Source: Haloechinothrix alba (GTDB lineage Bacteria; Actinomycetota; Actinomycetes; Mycobacteriales; Pseudonocardiaceae). Taken from it: a stretch of DNA of 64,000 nucleotides. The stretch spans positions 124,001-188,000 of the forward strand of contig NZ_FZNW01000007.1 in NCBI RefSeq assembly GCF_900188115.1, read 5' to 3'. The position numbers and the translations under genes were made by a program. The notes beneath the pieces are model-generated. The model did no database searches, was not told the origin of the DNA, and saw nothing but the letters and a program-made list of their open reading frames with translations. Below are positions 37,009 through 44,629 of this stretch, in pieces (position 1 is the first letter of the stretch; each line of letters begins with the position of its first letter).

Positions 37009-37671
37009 TTACTCGGTCGGGTCAGCGCGGGAAGCGCCGTCCGCCGAACGGCTGATGGCGCGAGGGAGATCGACGCTGGTGACCAGCATCCCCGCCAGCA
37101 CGTCGGTGAGCTGCTCGCGCGAGGTGTCGAGCCGGTCACGTAGCCACATCGCCACCACCTCGAGTACGCCGCTGGCCAGGGTGAGCGCGGCCAGCTCGGC
37201 GTCCGACTCCGAGGGTGCTCGCTCCCCGAGCAGCGCGCGGCTCTGGGTGGTCATGGTGCGGGCCAGTGACCTGATGACCTCGTTCCGCCCGGCGCGGAGC
37301 GCGTCGGTGGCTTGGGACTCGACAAGCAGCGTGCCGCGTCGCCGATCCTCGGTGACGAACTCCAGACCCGCCGCGATGGCGGCGCGCATGACCGTGGGGA
37401 TATCGGTTTCCGCGCGGGCTACGGCGCCGAGAACGTGCTGGATACCGGCGGCGGTGACGTCGTCGAGTACCGCCTTCAGGAGAGCGTCGCGGTCCCGGAA
37501 GTGCTCGTAGAAGTACCGGTCATTGAGCCGTGCCCTGTGGCAGACCGCGCGCATTGTCACGCCGGTCGCGCCGTGCTCGGCCAGTACGTCCAGGGCGGCA
37601 TCGAGCAGCGCGGCGCGGCGTTCGGATTGCCGCTCGCGGGCCGTCTTCCCCCCGTACATGCGCGTTGTCAC
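37009..37671 (-). CDS. TetR-family regulator
   Basis: The protein has 220 residues. The N-terminal HTH (ALDVLAEHGATGVTMRAVCHRARLNDRYFYEHF) is canonical. It starts at GTG 37671 or ATG 37659 with no clear Shine-Dalgarno. It is divergent from the MpaB-type oxygenase gene, and the intergenic four-half-site array is its likely target. Confidence 0.87.
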   Translation of the reverse strand: MTTRMYGGKTARERQSERRAALLDAALDVLAEHGATGVTMRAVCHRARLNDRYFYEHFRDRDALLKAVLDDVTAAGIQHVLGAVARAETDIPTVMRAAIAAGLEFVTEDRRRGTLLVESQATDALRAGRNEVIRSLARTMTTQSRALLGERAPSESDAELAALTLASGVLEVVAMWLRDRLDTSREQLTDVLAGMLVTSVDLPRAISRSADGASRADPTE

Positions 37672-37704
37672 GCGCGCATCGTCTCACGCTTGACGGGAAG
37701 CGTT

Positions 37705-37754
37705 ATCTGGTGGAGGCTGACACCAAATAAATATGGTGTTGAGTGACACCAGAT
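37705..37754. promoter_or_regulatory. Four-half-site TetR operator array
   Basis: TGGTG (37708), CACCA (37721), TGGTG (37734) and CACCA (37747) alternate in orientation at exactly 13-nt steps, with 8-nt gaps. The whole 50-bp block is symmetric about 37729.5, with outer arms ATCTGGTG/CACCAGAT. This reads as two tandem TGGTG-N8-CACCA operators for two dimers, about 20 nt before the MpaB gene. Confidence 0.75.
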
Positions 37755-37769
37755 TAGGAGAGGTGGAGC

Positions 37770-38687
37770 ATGGTTCGGACGGCGAGCCGGCGCGACGCCG
37801 AGCCGGTCAAGAGCGGCGACGAGCGGCGTCGTCCCATGGAGCCGGGCGGGATCCTGTGGGACGACGCCGGGCTGGTCACCTTCCCGCTGACCACGGGATC
37901 TGCGTTCTTGCTCCAGGTCATGCACCCGTCGATCGGCGCCGTCGTCGGGGAGCGCTCGGTCTTTCGTACCGACGCCGTCGGCCGGGCGGCGCGCAGCGTC
38001 GCCTCGGTCATGACATGGATCTACGGGGGCGAGGAGGCACTGGCCGAGGGGGACCGGCTCCGCGCGATGCACGCGCCCCTCAAGTCCGTCGACGAGCACG
38101 GTGTGACGCACCACGCGCTGACGTCGGGTCCGTGGGCGTGGGTAATGCTGACCGCACCGTACTCCTTCCTGATCGCCGGGGAGTACTTCGCGCGGCGTAG
38201 CCCCACCGGTGCCGAGTGCGAAGCGCTGTACGGCGAGCTCGTCCAGGTGATGCGCAACCTCCACGTCCCGGAGAAGGAGATCGCGGCCACGTACGAGGAG
38301 TACCGCGTCACATTCGACGAGATCATCGATCAGGTGCTGGTCGCCCATCGGACGGCGTGGGAGTACCTGCGCACCGTCCGTCACGTACCGCCGCCACCGG
38401 GCATGCCGGGGCTGCTGCGGCCACTGTGGCGGGTGCTGATGGACCTCCCCGGGAGGCTGCAATACTTCGTGACCATCGGCACGCTTCCCGGGAAGGCGCG
38501 CGAGAAGCTCGGTATCGCGTGGACGGCCGCCGACGAGCGGCGCTTGCGCCGCTTCGGCCGCGCCATCGCCTACCTCCTGCCTGTGCTTCCGGAGCGGCTG
38601 CGCTACCTGCCGATCGCGTACGAGGCACGCCGTGCCGAGCGCGCACGACGCCGGCTGCACGCCGTGCTCGCCCGCCGGCCCAGGTGA
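37770..38687 (+). CDS. MpaB/rubber-oxygenase family protein (DUF2236)
   Basis: The protein has 305 residues. DUF2236 blocks are visible: LLQVMHPSIGAVVGERSVFR, RLRAMHAPLKSVDEHG and the long helix around EYRVTFDEIIDQVLVAHRTAW. Relatives such as Lcp are heme b oxygenases, with a conserved Lys or His near the heme. The TetR pairing is classic. The substrate is unknown. Confidence 0.82.
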   Translation: MVRTASRRDAEPVKSGDERRRPMEPGGILWDDAGLVTFPLTTGSAFLLQVMHPSIGAVVGERSVFRTDAVGRAARSVASVMTWIYGGEEALAEGDRLRAMHAPLKSVDEHGVTHHALTSGPWAWVMLTAPYSFLIAGEYFARRSPTGAECEALYGELVQVMRNLHVPEKEIAATYEEYRVTFDEIIDQVLVAHRTAWEYLRTVRHVPPPPGMPGLLRPLWRVLMDLPGRLQYFVTIGTLPGKAREKLGIAWTAADERRLRRFGRAIAYLLPVLPERLRYLPIAYEARRAERARRRLHAVLARRPR

Positions 38688-38732
38688 CGGAACCCAGGGC
38701 GGTGGCGGTGGCTGCTCGGCACGTGGTTCGCC

Positions 38733-39131
38733 GTGTTGCTGGCGTTCACCGCGCTGCTTCGCTGGGCGCTGGCCGAGACGCGCTCGGGTCCGGTAACCGG
38801 TCCCGTGCCCGGGGCCGGTGCCGCGGAGGTCCCGCCGCCCGCGCCGCTCGGGACACCGATGTTCGGTGGGCTCATGTTGTTCGTGCTGGGCCTCGACCCA
38901 CTCGGCGAGATCGCCACCGCGGTGCGCGATGCCCGCGCCTCCGAGGATCCGCGGGCCGTGCCCGGCAGCGTCCCGCCGGGACCGGAGCAGCCCGAGCCGC
39001 CGAGGCCGGATCCGGTGTGGCCGTACGGTCTCGTGTTCGACGTGCTGCTCGCAGCCGGCGCGATCGCGCTGACCATCCGGCGGCTCCACACGCCCGTCCG
39101 CTCGCTGCCACGAGGCGTGCGGATCGCCTGA
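38733..39131 (+). CDS. Small membrane protein of unknown function
   Basis: The protein has 132 residues, with two or three hydrophobic segments and a Pro-rich middle. The same frame is open back to the MpaB stop (RWRWLLGTWFAVLL) but has no ATG/GTG there. The GTGA at the MpaB stop would begin MTEPRA in another frame, so a one-base frameshift near 38690-38700 could have separated the true start. Start uncertain. Confidence 0.5.
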   Translation: MLLAFTALLRWALAETRSGPVTGPVPGAGAAEVPPPAPLGTPMFGGLMLFVLGLDPLGEIATAVRDARASEDPRAVPGSVPPGPEQPEPPRPDPVWPYGLVFDVLLAAGAIALTIRRLHTPVRSLPRGVRIA

Positions 39132-39137
39132 CTCCCA

Positions 39138-39216
39138 CCGGGCCATGCCGGACAGCCCGACACGCCATGCCGGATCGACGAACACGGTGTGTCCCGGTGC
39201 CCGACACGGCATTATG
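39138..39216. repeat. Cluster of CCCGACACGGCATGCCGG-like repeats (cluster 2)
   Basis: Four related copies (39138-39151, 39156-39173, 39179-39198, 39200-39216) sit between the small membrane protein and the lactate monooxygenase, with about 20-nt spacing. Confidence 0.6.
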
Positions 39217-39257
39217 CTGGCGTGTCTGCACGCTCGGGCGAGCACCAAGGGAGCAGC

Positions 39258-40538
39258 ATGACCGATCCGATCGAGACCGTGGGCCGTGCGATCCAGGGGC
39301 GGATCTACCGCGACGGGGTGTTCGGCAAGCGCCCGCCGGTCCCTGTGCACCCCGACCGGCTCGAAGCGGCCGCTCGCAGGGCGATGGGCAGGGACGCGTG
39401 GGGCTACACCGCGGGCTCGGCCGGGCTGGAGGCCACCGCGTCTGCCAACAGGGCCGCGTTCGACCGGCGGCGCATCGTGCCGCGCATGCTGACCGACGTG
39501 GCCGAGCGCGACATCTCGGTCGAGCTGTTCGGCAGGCGGCACTCCTCCCCGCTGCTGTTCGCGCCGATCGGCGTGCTGGAGCTGATGCACCGCGACGCCG
39601 ACCTCGCCGTCGCGCGGGCCGCGCGGGAGCTCGGCATCCCGATGACCATCTCGACGCAGGCATCCCACCCGATGGAGGACATCTGCGCAGAGCTCGGCGA
39701 GACCGACCGGTGGTTCCAGCTGTACTGGAGCAAGGACAAGGACGTGGTGGCGAGCATGCTCGACCGCGCGGAGCGCTGCGGGGCAGGCGCGATCGTGGTC
39801 ACGCTCGACACCCACATCCTTGGCTGGCGCACCCGCGACCTCGACCGCGCGTTCCTGCCGTTCGCGCGGGGGCAGGGCATCGCGCAGTACACCAGCGATC
39901 CCGCCTTCACCGACCTGGTCCGCAGGCGGGCGGAGCACGGGCGGCAGGACGGTGAGACGCCGCGGCCGACGCTGACGGCGCTGAGGTCGCTTGTCTCCAT
40001 GTCACGCCGCTACCCGGGTCGCTTCCGGGACAACCTGCGCTCGCCGTTGCCGCGGACAGCTGTGGAGACCTTCCTCGACGTGTTCTCCAACTCGGGATTG
40101 ACCTGGGAGGACCTCCCGTTCCTCCGGCAGCACACCTCGCTGCCGATCGTGCTCAAGGGTCTGCAGCACCCCGAGGACGCCGCACGCGCCCTCGACGCCG
40201 GCGTGGACGGGATCGTGGTGTCCAACCACGGGGGACGGCAGGTCGACGGGGCCGTCGGGTCGCTGGACGCGCTTCCCGGGATCGTGGACAGGGTGGCAGG
40301 GCAGGTTCCGGTGCTGTTCGACAGCGGCATCCGCACCGGAGCCGACGTCTTCAAGGCCCTTGCCCTCGGCGCGAGCGCGGTACTCGTCGGCAGGCCCTAC
40401 GCCTACGGTCTGGCCGTAGCCGGGCAGACCGGCGTGCGCGAGGTGACCGAGCACCTGCTCGCCGAGCTGGACATCACCATGGGCCTGACCGGCTGCCGCT
40501 CGATCGGTGCCATCGGCCCGGAACGCCTGACCGGCTGA
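39258..40538 (+). CDS. FMN-dependent lactate 2-monooxygenase-type enzyme
   Basis: The protein has 426 residues of the alpha-hydroxy-acid oxidase family. SNHGGRQVDGAVGSLDALPG holds the catalytic His and substrate Arg. FDSGIRTGADVFKALALGA and VLVGRPYAYGLA close the FMN site. The long segment between YTSDPAFTDL and RFRDNLRSPLP is the insertion typical of lactate monooxygenases rather than glycolate oxidases. AAGGGAGCAGC precedes the ATG. Confidence 0.85.
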   Translation: MTDPIETVGRAIQGRIYRDGVFGKRPPVPVHPDRLEAAARRAMGRDAWGYTAGSAGLEATASANRAAFDRRRIVPRMLTDVAERDISVELFGRRHSSPLLFAPIGVLELMHRDADLAVARAARELGIPMTISTQASHPMEDICAELGETDRWFQLYWSKDKDVVASMLDRAERCGAGAIVVTLDTHILGWRTRDLDRAFLPFARGQGIAQYTSDPAFTDLVRRRAEHGRQDGETPRPTLTALRSLVSMSRRYPGRFRDNLRSPLPRTAVETFLDVFSNSGLTWEDLPFLRQHTSLPIVLKGLQHPEDAARALDAGVDGIVVSNHGGRQVDGAVGSLDALPGIVDRVAGQVPVLFDSGIRTGADVFKALALGASAVLVGRPYAYGLAVAGQTGVREVTEHLLAELDITMGLTGCRSIGAIGPERLTG

Positions 40539-40556
40539 GCCGGCGCGCGCTGCCGA

Positions 40557-40635
40557 TCAGGGCAGCATGTGCACAGTGATGGACCGGTACCGGCCGGCGA
40601 AACCGCCGTCGAGCGTGGTGATGTGTCCGGAGTGG
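40557..40635 (-). pseudogene. Possible PIN-domain (VapC-like) C-terminal remnant
   Basis: The minus strand ends GHITTLDGGFAGRYRSITVH then MLP-stop. The TLDGGFAGRY segment resembles the C-terminal T-x-D-x-x-F strand of PIN ribonucleases. Only about 26 codons are recognisable and no start follows, so this is a tentative relic. Confidence 0.3.
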
Positions 40636-40740
40636 AGAAGGAGAGCGATACCTGACATCGCGCCCGATTGCGTAGAAGGCAACATTGGTTTCGTGTGCCG
40701 TTACTCGCGGTGGAGGTTGTGCGGCAAGAGGAGGACGGAC

Positions 40741-41255
40741 GTGGCGCGGCCGATGCTCAGCAGAGTGGCGACCGACACCGAGCGCATCGCGGGTATCGAG
40801 GTCCTCGAGGAAGGCGGATGCCGGGTCATCGAGACCGTGCGTTCCGAGCGTTACCAGCGGTTCCTGGGGTTCGAGGGAGAGGTCTTCGACCCGTGGCGCT
40901 CCGCGAGTGGCCTCGTGCTGCTCGCGTTCAGCGACCCGGGCCGGTGCGAGTCCTTCTGGAGTCCGCGACCGAGGCGGGTGTCGACGTCGCGGGGCTGCGC
41001 GCACGGCTCGAGGACGCCCGGCAGGCGGGTTACGCGTTCAGCTCGGGCGGGCTGGACCCGCTCATCGCCGACGTGGCGGTGCCGGTGCGCGGGGCGGGCG
41101 GGCACTGCCGCGCCGCCGTGTCGGTGACCGGGTTCGTGCAGGACTTCGACAGCGACGCCGTCGCGCACGCGCAGCAGGCGGCCGCGGACGCGGCGGGTGA
41201 TCTCGAGGGCCTGCTCGACGACAGCGGCTCGGCCCGCGAGGCGCGGGTGAGCTGA
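40741..41255 (+). pseudogene. IclR-family regulator, effector domain only, frameshifted
   Basis: One frame reads ARPMLSRVATDTERIAGIEV to ERYQRFLGFEGEVFDPWRSA and GLVLLAFSDPGR. The next frame continues VRVLLESATEAGVDVAGLRA to VAVPVRGAGGHCRAAVSVTG. Together they form an IclR effector domain broken by a one-base loss near 40944 (CCGGGCCGGTGCGAG). The N-terminal HTH domain is absent, so it cannot be a working regulator. Confidence 0.7.
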
Positions 41256-41256
41256 G

Positions 41257-41309
41257 GCACATCGTGCCCACGCGCCCGGCACACCATGTCCGTACGCTCG
41301 ACACGGCGA
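41257..41309. repeat. Cluster of GACACGGCATG-like repeats (cluster 3)
   Basis: Three degenerate copies (41257-41272, 41275-41292, 41297-41309) lie between the broken IclR gene and the SDR gene 3' end, with the same spacing as the clusters at 34.0 and 39.2 kb. Confidence 0.5.
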
Positions 41310-41313
41310 GCTG

Positions 41314-42150
41314 TCAGCTGACGATGCCGCGCAGGCCGTCCTCGCCGTAGGCGGGTTCCAGCCACGGCCGGAGGTCGGGGCCCCTGCGTAGCGAGTGCCC
41401 ACCATCCACATTGATCACCTGGCCGGTGAGCCAACTCGACTCAGGGCCGATGAGGAAGCGGACCGCCGCGGCGATGTCGCCGACCTCCCCGAGGCGCGGG
41501 AGCGGTATGCACGACTCGTAGTCGTCGCGGACGGGGTTGTCGGATCCGGTGATGGCCTCGACCATCTCGGTGCGGACCAGGCCGGGGCGGACACAGTTCA
41601 CGCGCACGTTGCTCGGCCCGAGCTCGTCCGCGGCCAGCCGGCAGAGGTGGTCGACACCGGCCTTGGTCACGCCGTATGGGCCGAACCAGCGGTGGGTGTT
41701 GGAGCTGGCGATCGACGAGATACCGACGATGGCGCCCCCGCCCGCTTTGGCCATATACGCGCCCGCGTGTTTGAGCGCCAGCATCGTGCCGGTCAGGTTC
41801 GTGTCCAGCGCGCCGTTCCACTCCTCGACCGGCATATGGGTGATGGGGCCGACCCAGCTGTTCCCGCCCGCGCAGGTCACCACGCCGTCCAGCCGGCCAC
41901 CGGCGCGCTCGCCCGCCCGTGCCACCGCGCCCGCGACGGCGTCCTCATCGGAGACGTCGGCGACCACGTATCCCGCGCGGCTGCCCGCGGCGGCGTGCGC
42001 GGAGATCTCCTCGACCGCGGCGATCAGCGTGGCCTCCGTGCGGCCGCACACGGTGACGTGCGCTCCCTCGGCCGCGAGGTGCCGCGCCACGCCGAGGCCG
42101 ATACCGCTGCCGCCCCCTGTGACAAGGACGCCCATGCCCTCGACGCTCAT
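41314..42150 (-). CDS. Short-chain dehydrogenase/reductase
   Basis: The protein has 278 residues. The classical SDR has TGGGSGIGLGVAR (NAD-binding), CAGG, a catalytic Ser around GISSIASS, YGVTKAG with Tyr/Lys, and RPGLVRTEM. ATG 42150 is preferred over the upstream GTG. It is divergent from an acetoacetate-decarboxylase-like gene. Substrate unknown. Confidence 0.85.
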   Translation of the reverse strand: MSVEGMGVLVTGGGSGIGLGVARHLAAEGAHVTVCGRTEATLIAAVEEISAHAAAGSRAGYVVADVSDEDAVAGAVARAGERAGGRLDGVVTCAGGNSWVGPITHMPVEEWNGALDTNLTGTMLALKHAGAYMAKAGGGAIVGISSIASSNTHRWFGPYGVTKAGVDHLCRLAADELGPSNVRVNCVRPGLVRTEMVEAITGSDNPVRDDYESCIPLPRLGEVGDIAAAVRFLIGPESSWLTGQVINVDGGHSLRRGPDLRPWLEPAYGEDGLRGIVS

Positions 42151-42253
42151 GATGCGCACCGCCCGAGCGCCGAAGGGGAACAGGTTCTCCTGGTCGAGTG
42201 AACGTGATCGTTGGTCATGGCAAGCATTGTGCTGGAGTAGTGACGAACTAGCA

Positions 42254-42265
42254 AGAACATGTTCT
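42254..42265. promoter_or_regulatory. 12-bp palindrome in the SDR/decarboxylase promoter region
   Basis: AGAACATGTTCT is a perfect palindrome 3 nt before the first possible ATG (42269) of the decarboxylase-like gene. It would occlude the start region when bound. It shares GAACATGTTC with LexA-type boxes but lacks their outer bases. Confidence 0.4.
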
Positions 42266-42274
42266 ACTATGGTT

Positions 42275-42970
42275 ATGGCGAGTCATCTCATCCAGGGCGA
42301 GCGGGTCACCATGCCGGTCGAGGTGCGGCAGGCGAGCGCGTGCTCGGCCATGTTCCTGGTGCCGGCGCGGACGGCACGGTCGATCATCGACTACTCGGGG
42401 CTGGACGTCGTCGAGCCCCTGCCGGGCAGGGCGATGTGCTCGCTGGCGTTCGTGCGTTATGTCGACAGCGACCTGGGGCCGTACCACGAGTTCGCCATCG
42501 CGTTCCTCGCCCGCCGACCCGGGGCGTCGAAGCGGGAGGTCGGCGCGTTCATTCACTGGCTGCCGGTCAACCAGGAGTTCACGCTGGAGGCGGGCAGGGT
42601 GATCTGGGGCTTTCCGAAGGAGATGGCCGACATCCATCTGGAGCTCGACGGGCCCGTGCAGCGCTGCGTGGTCAGCGCGGGCGGGCAGGGCGTCATCGAC
42701 CTACGCATCGGCAGGGGCCTGCCCGTGCCGAGCGGGATCGCGCGCACCTCCGTGGCCGCCTACACCTGCCTGGACGGCAAGCTGCGACGCACCCCGTGGG
42801 TCATGCGTCCCGGCGGTGTGCGCTCCCGGCCCGGTGGGGTGCGGATGGAGCTCGGCGAGCACCCGATCGCCGAGGAGCTGCGACGGCTCGGCCTACCGAA
42901 GGCGGCGCTGGGTACCAGCGGCATCGGCCGCCTGGAGATGACCTTCGCCGACGCCGAGGCTGTCACGTAG
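42275..42970 (+). CDS. Acetoacetate-decarboxylase-family protein
   Basis: The protein has 231 residues. ADC-fold blocks include YHEFAIAFLARRPG, EAGRVIWGFPKEMADIHLEL and LGLPKAALGTSG. The lysine in GFPKEM fits the Schiff-base position, although many relatives are aldolase-dehydratases instead. ATG 42269 is in frame as an alternative start. It probably acts with the divergent SDR. Confidence 0.75.
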   Translation: MASHLIQGERVTMPVEVRQASACSAMFLVPARTARSIIDYSGLDVVEPLPGRAMCSLAFVRYVDSDLGPYHEFAIAFLARRPGASKREVGAFIHWLPVNQEFTLEAGRVIWGFPKEMADIHLELDGPVQRCVVSAGGQGVIDLRIGRGLPVPSGIARTSVAAYTCLDGKLRRTPWVMRPGGVRSRPGGVRMELGEHPIAEELRRLGLPKAALGTSGIGRLEMTFADAEAVT

Positions 42971-42992
42971 ACGCAGCCGGTGACGCCCGCGC

Positions 42993-43125
42993 CTACAGCT
43001 CCGGGCCGGTGAGCACGAGCACGCGTTCCTCGGTGGCCTCCGCGACCGCCGAGGCCAGGCCCTCCCTGCCGATCCCGGAGTCATTCACCCCCGCCGTAGG
43101 GCAGCTGGTCGGCGCGGACACGTTC
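42993..43125 (-). pseudogene. Aldehyde dehydrogenase, C-terminal remnant with frameshift
   Basis: The minus strand reads VRADQLPYGG in one frame and GVNDSGIGREGLASAVAEAT to VLVLTGPEL-stop in the next. Removing one G from the GGGGG run at about 43089-43095 joins them into a normal ALDH C-terminus. Everything upstream of about residue 430 is missing. It abuts an oppositely oriented amidohydrolase relic. Confidence 0.65.
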
Positions 43126-43128
43126 GGC

Positions 43129-43194
43129 CGGCCTCCGGAGTCGCTGTTACGGGCGCGGGTGATGCGTACGGTCGTCGGCGGCCGCACGGTGTGA
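43129..43194 (+). pseudogene. Amidohydrolase, C-terminal remnant
   Basis: The last 21 codons, PPESLLRARVMRTVVGGRTV-stop, match the typical end of YtcJ/imidazolonepropionase-like amidohydrolases (the T-V-V-x-G-R-x-V strand). No other part is present. Confidence 0.45.
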
Positions 43195-43238
43195 GGGAGC
43201 GCGCTCACCCGGAGCGATCCGGCCCGTACGATCGCAGG

Positions 43239-43976
43239 ATGACCACGGTCCTGCACCTGACTCCGCTCGAGGAGTACGACGCCGCGGGGGAGAGGCTCCA
43301 TCCCTCCTCGCTGGATACCGAAGGTTTCGTGCACTGCACCGGTGACGGCGACACGCTGCTGGCGGTGGCCAACCACCTCTACCGCGAGGCCGACGGCCAG
43401 TTCGTCGCGTTGGAGGTCGACACCGCGCGCAACACGGCATCGACCGTGTTCGAGGAGGCCGCGCCCGCACCGCCCCCCGGCGTCGACGCGTCGGTCCGGT
43501 TCCCGCACATCTACGGGCCCATCGACCTCTCGGCTGTGGTGGGGCTGCGGTACGCGCGCAGGACGCTGGACGGCCGCTTTGTCGACTTCGAGCCCCGGCC
43601 GTCCCGCGCCGAGGAGCTGGACCTGCTCCCGCACCCCGAAGGCGGCTGGTACCGCCGCACGTGGACCAGCCCCACGCGGCTGCCCGTCGATGACGGGTCC
43701 CGTGCCGCGGCCACGGCGATCCACTACCTGCTCGCCGACGGCCGGACCTCGCGATGGCACAGGGTGGGCTCGGACGAGCTGTGGCTGTGGCACGGGCCGG
43801 GAACGCTCGATCTCGAGCTGGACTCGGGTGAGTCCCGATTGGACGGTGCACGAACGGCGCAGGTGCTCGTGCCCGGCGGGACCTGGCAGCGCGCACGGGC
43901 ACACGGCGACGTTCTCGTCAGCTGCGTGGTCTGCCCAGGATTCGACTTCGCCGACTTCCAGATGCTGGATACCTGA
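43239..43976 (+). CDS. DUF952-DUF985 (cupin_5) fusion protein
   Basis: The protein has 245 residues. DUF952 (VLHLTPLEEYDAAGERLHP, EGFVHCTGDGD, PHIYGPID) comes first, then a DUF985 cupin (LLPHPEGGWYRRTW, AIHYLLADGRTSRWHRVGSD, VVCPGFDFADFQM). The two are usually separate genes. The cupin His/Glu set suggests a metal or small-molecule site, but no reaction is known to me. Confidence 0.8.
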   Translation: MTTVLHLTPLEEYDAAGERLHPSSLDTEGFVHCTGDGDTLLAVANHLYREADGQFVALEVDTARNTASTVFEEAAPAPPPGVDASVRFPHIYGPIDLSAVVGLRYARRTLDGRFVDFEPRPSRAEELDLLPHPEGGWYRRTWTSPTRLPVDDGSRAAATAIHYLLADGRTSRWHRVGSDELWLWHGPGTLDLELDSGESRLDGARTAQVLVPGGTWQRARAHGDVLVSCVVCPGFDFADFQMLDT

Positions 43977-43984
43977 GGTACCGC

Positions 43985-44629
43985 TCAGCGGCGGTCCAGG
44001 TAGGTGAGCACCGCGCGGACCCTGCGGTGCCCCTCGGCGTCACCCGGCAGGTCGAGCTTGGCGAAGATGTTGCCGATGTGCTTCTCCACAGCGCCGTGCG
44101 AGAGGACGGCCTCGCGCGCGATCGCCGTGTTGGACAGCCCCTGCGCCATCAGCCGCAGCACCTCGGTCTCGCGCGCGCTCAGCCGCTCGAGCGGGCTGCC
44201 GCCACGGCGGGCCATCAGCTGCGCGATCACCTGCTGGTCGATGGCCGTGCCGCCCGCGGCTACCCGGCGCAAAGCGTCCAGGAACTCGTCGACGTCGGCC
44301 ACGCGCTCCTTGAGCAGGTATCCGACCCCGCCCGTCCCTCCGGCGAACAGGTCGACGGCGTAGGTCTCCTCCACGTACTGGGAGAGCACGAGAACCGGCA
44401 GGCCGGGAACGAGCTCACGCGCCTGAAGCGCCGCGCTGAGCCCTTCCGCGGTGTAGGTGGGTGGCATCCGGACGTCGACGAGCGCGAGGTCGGGCCGGTG
44501 GCGCCGGATGGCGTCCAGCAGGTCCTCGCCGTTGTCGACCGCCGCGACGGTGCTGATGCCGCCGTCGGCGAGCACGTGTTCGAGCCCCGCGCGGACGAGC
44601 GCGGCGTCCTCGGCGATCACCACACGCAC
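43985..44629 (-). CDS. NarL/FixJ-type response regulator
   Basis: The protein has 214 residues. The receiver domain has the acidic pair at AEDAALV, phosphoacceptor Asp in DLALVDVRMPPT and Lys in LLKERV. The LuxR-type HTH is RLSARETEVLRLMAQGLSNTAIAR. It overlaps the histidine kinase 3' end by 13 nt. Confidence 0.93.
   Translation of the reverse strand: MRVVIAEDAALVRAGLEHVLADGGISTVAAVDNGEDLLDAIRRHRPDLALVDVRMPPTYTAEGLSAALQARELVPGLPVLVLSQYVEETYAVDLFAGGTGGVGYLLKERVADVDEFLDALRRVAAGGTAIDQQVIAQLMARRGGSPLERLSARETEVLRLMAQGLSNTAIAREAVLSHGAVEKHIGNIFAKLDLPGDAEGHRRVRAVLTYLDRR

Noticed and set aside
42254-42265. AGAACATGTTCT as a second LexA box
   Set aside because: It keeps the GAAC...GTTC core but has a 2-nt instead of a 4-nt centre, so the spacing does not fit the SOS consensus.
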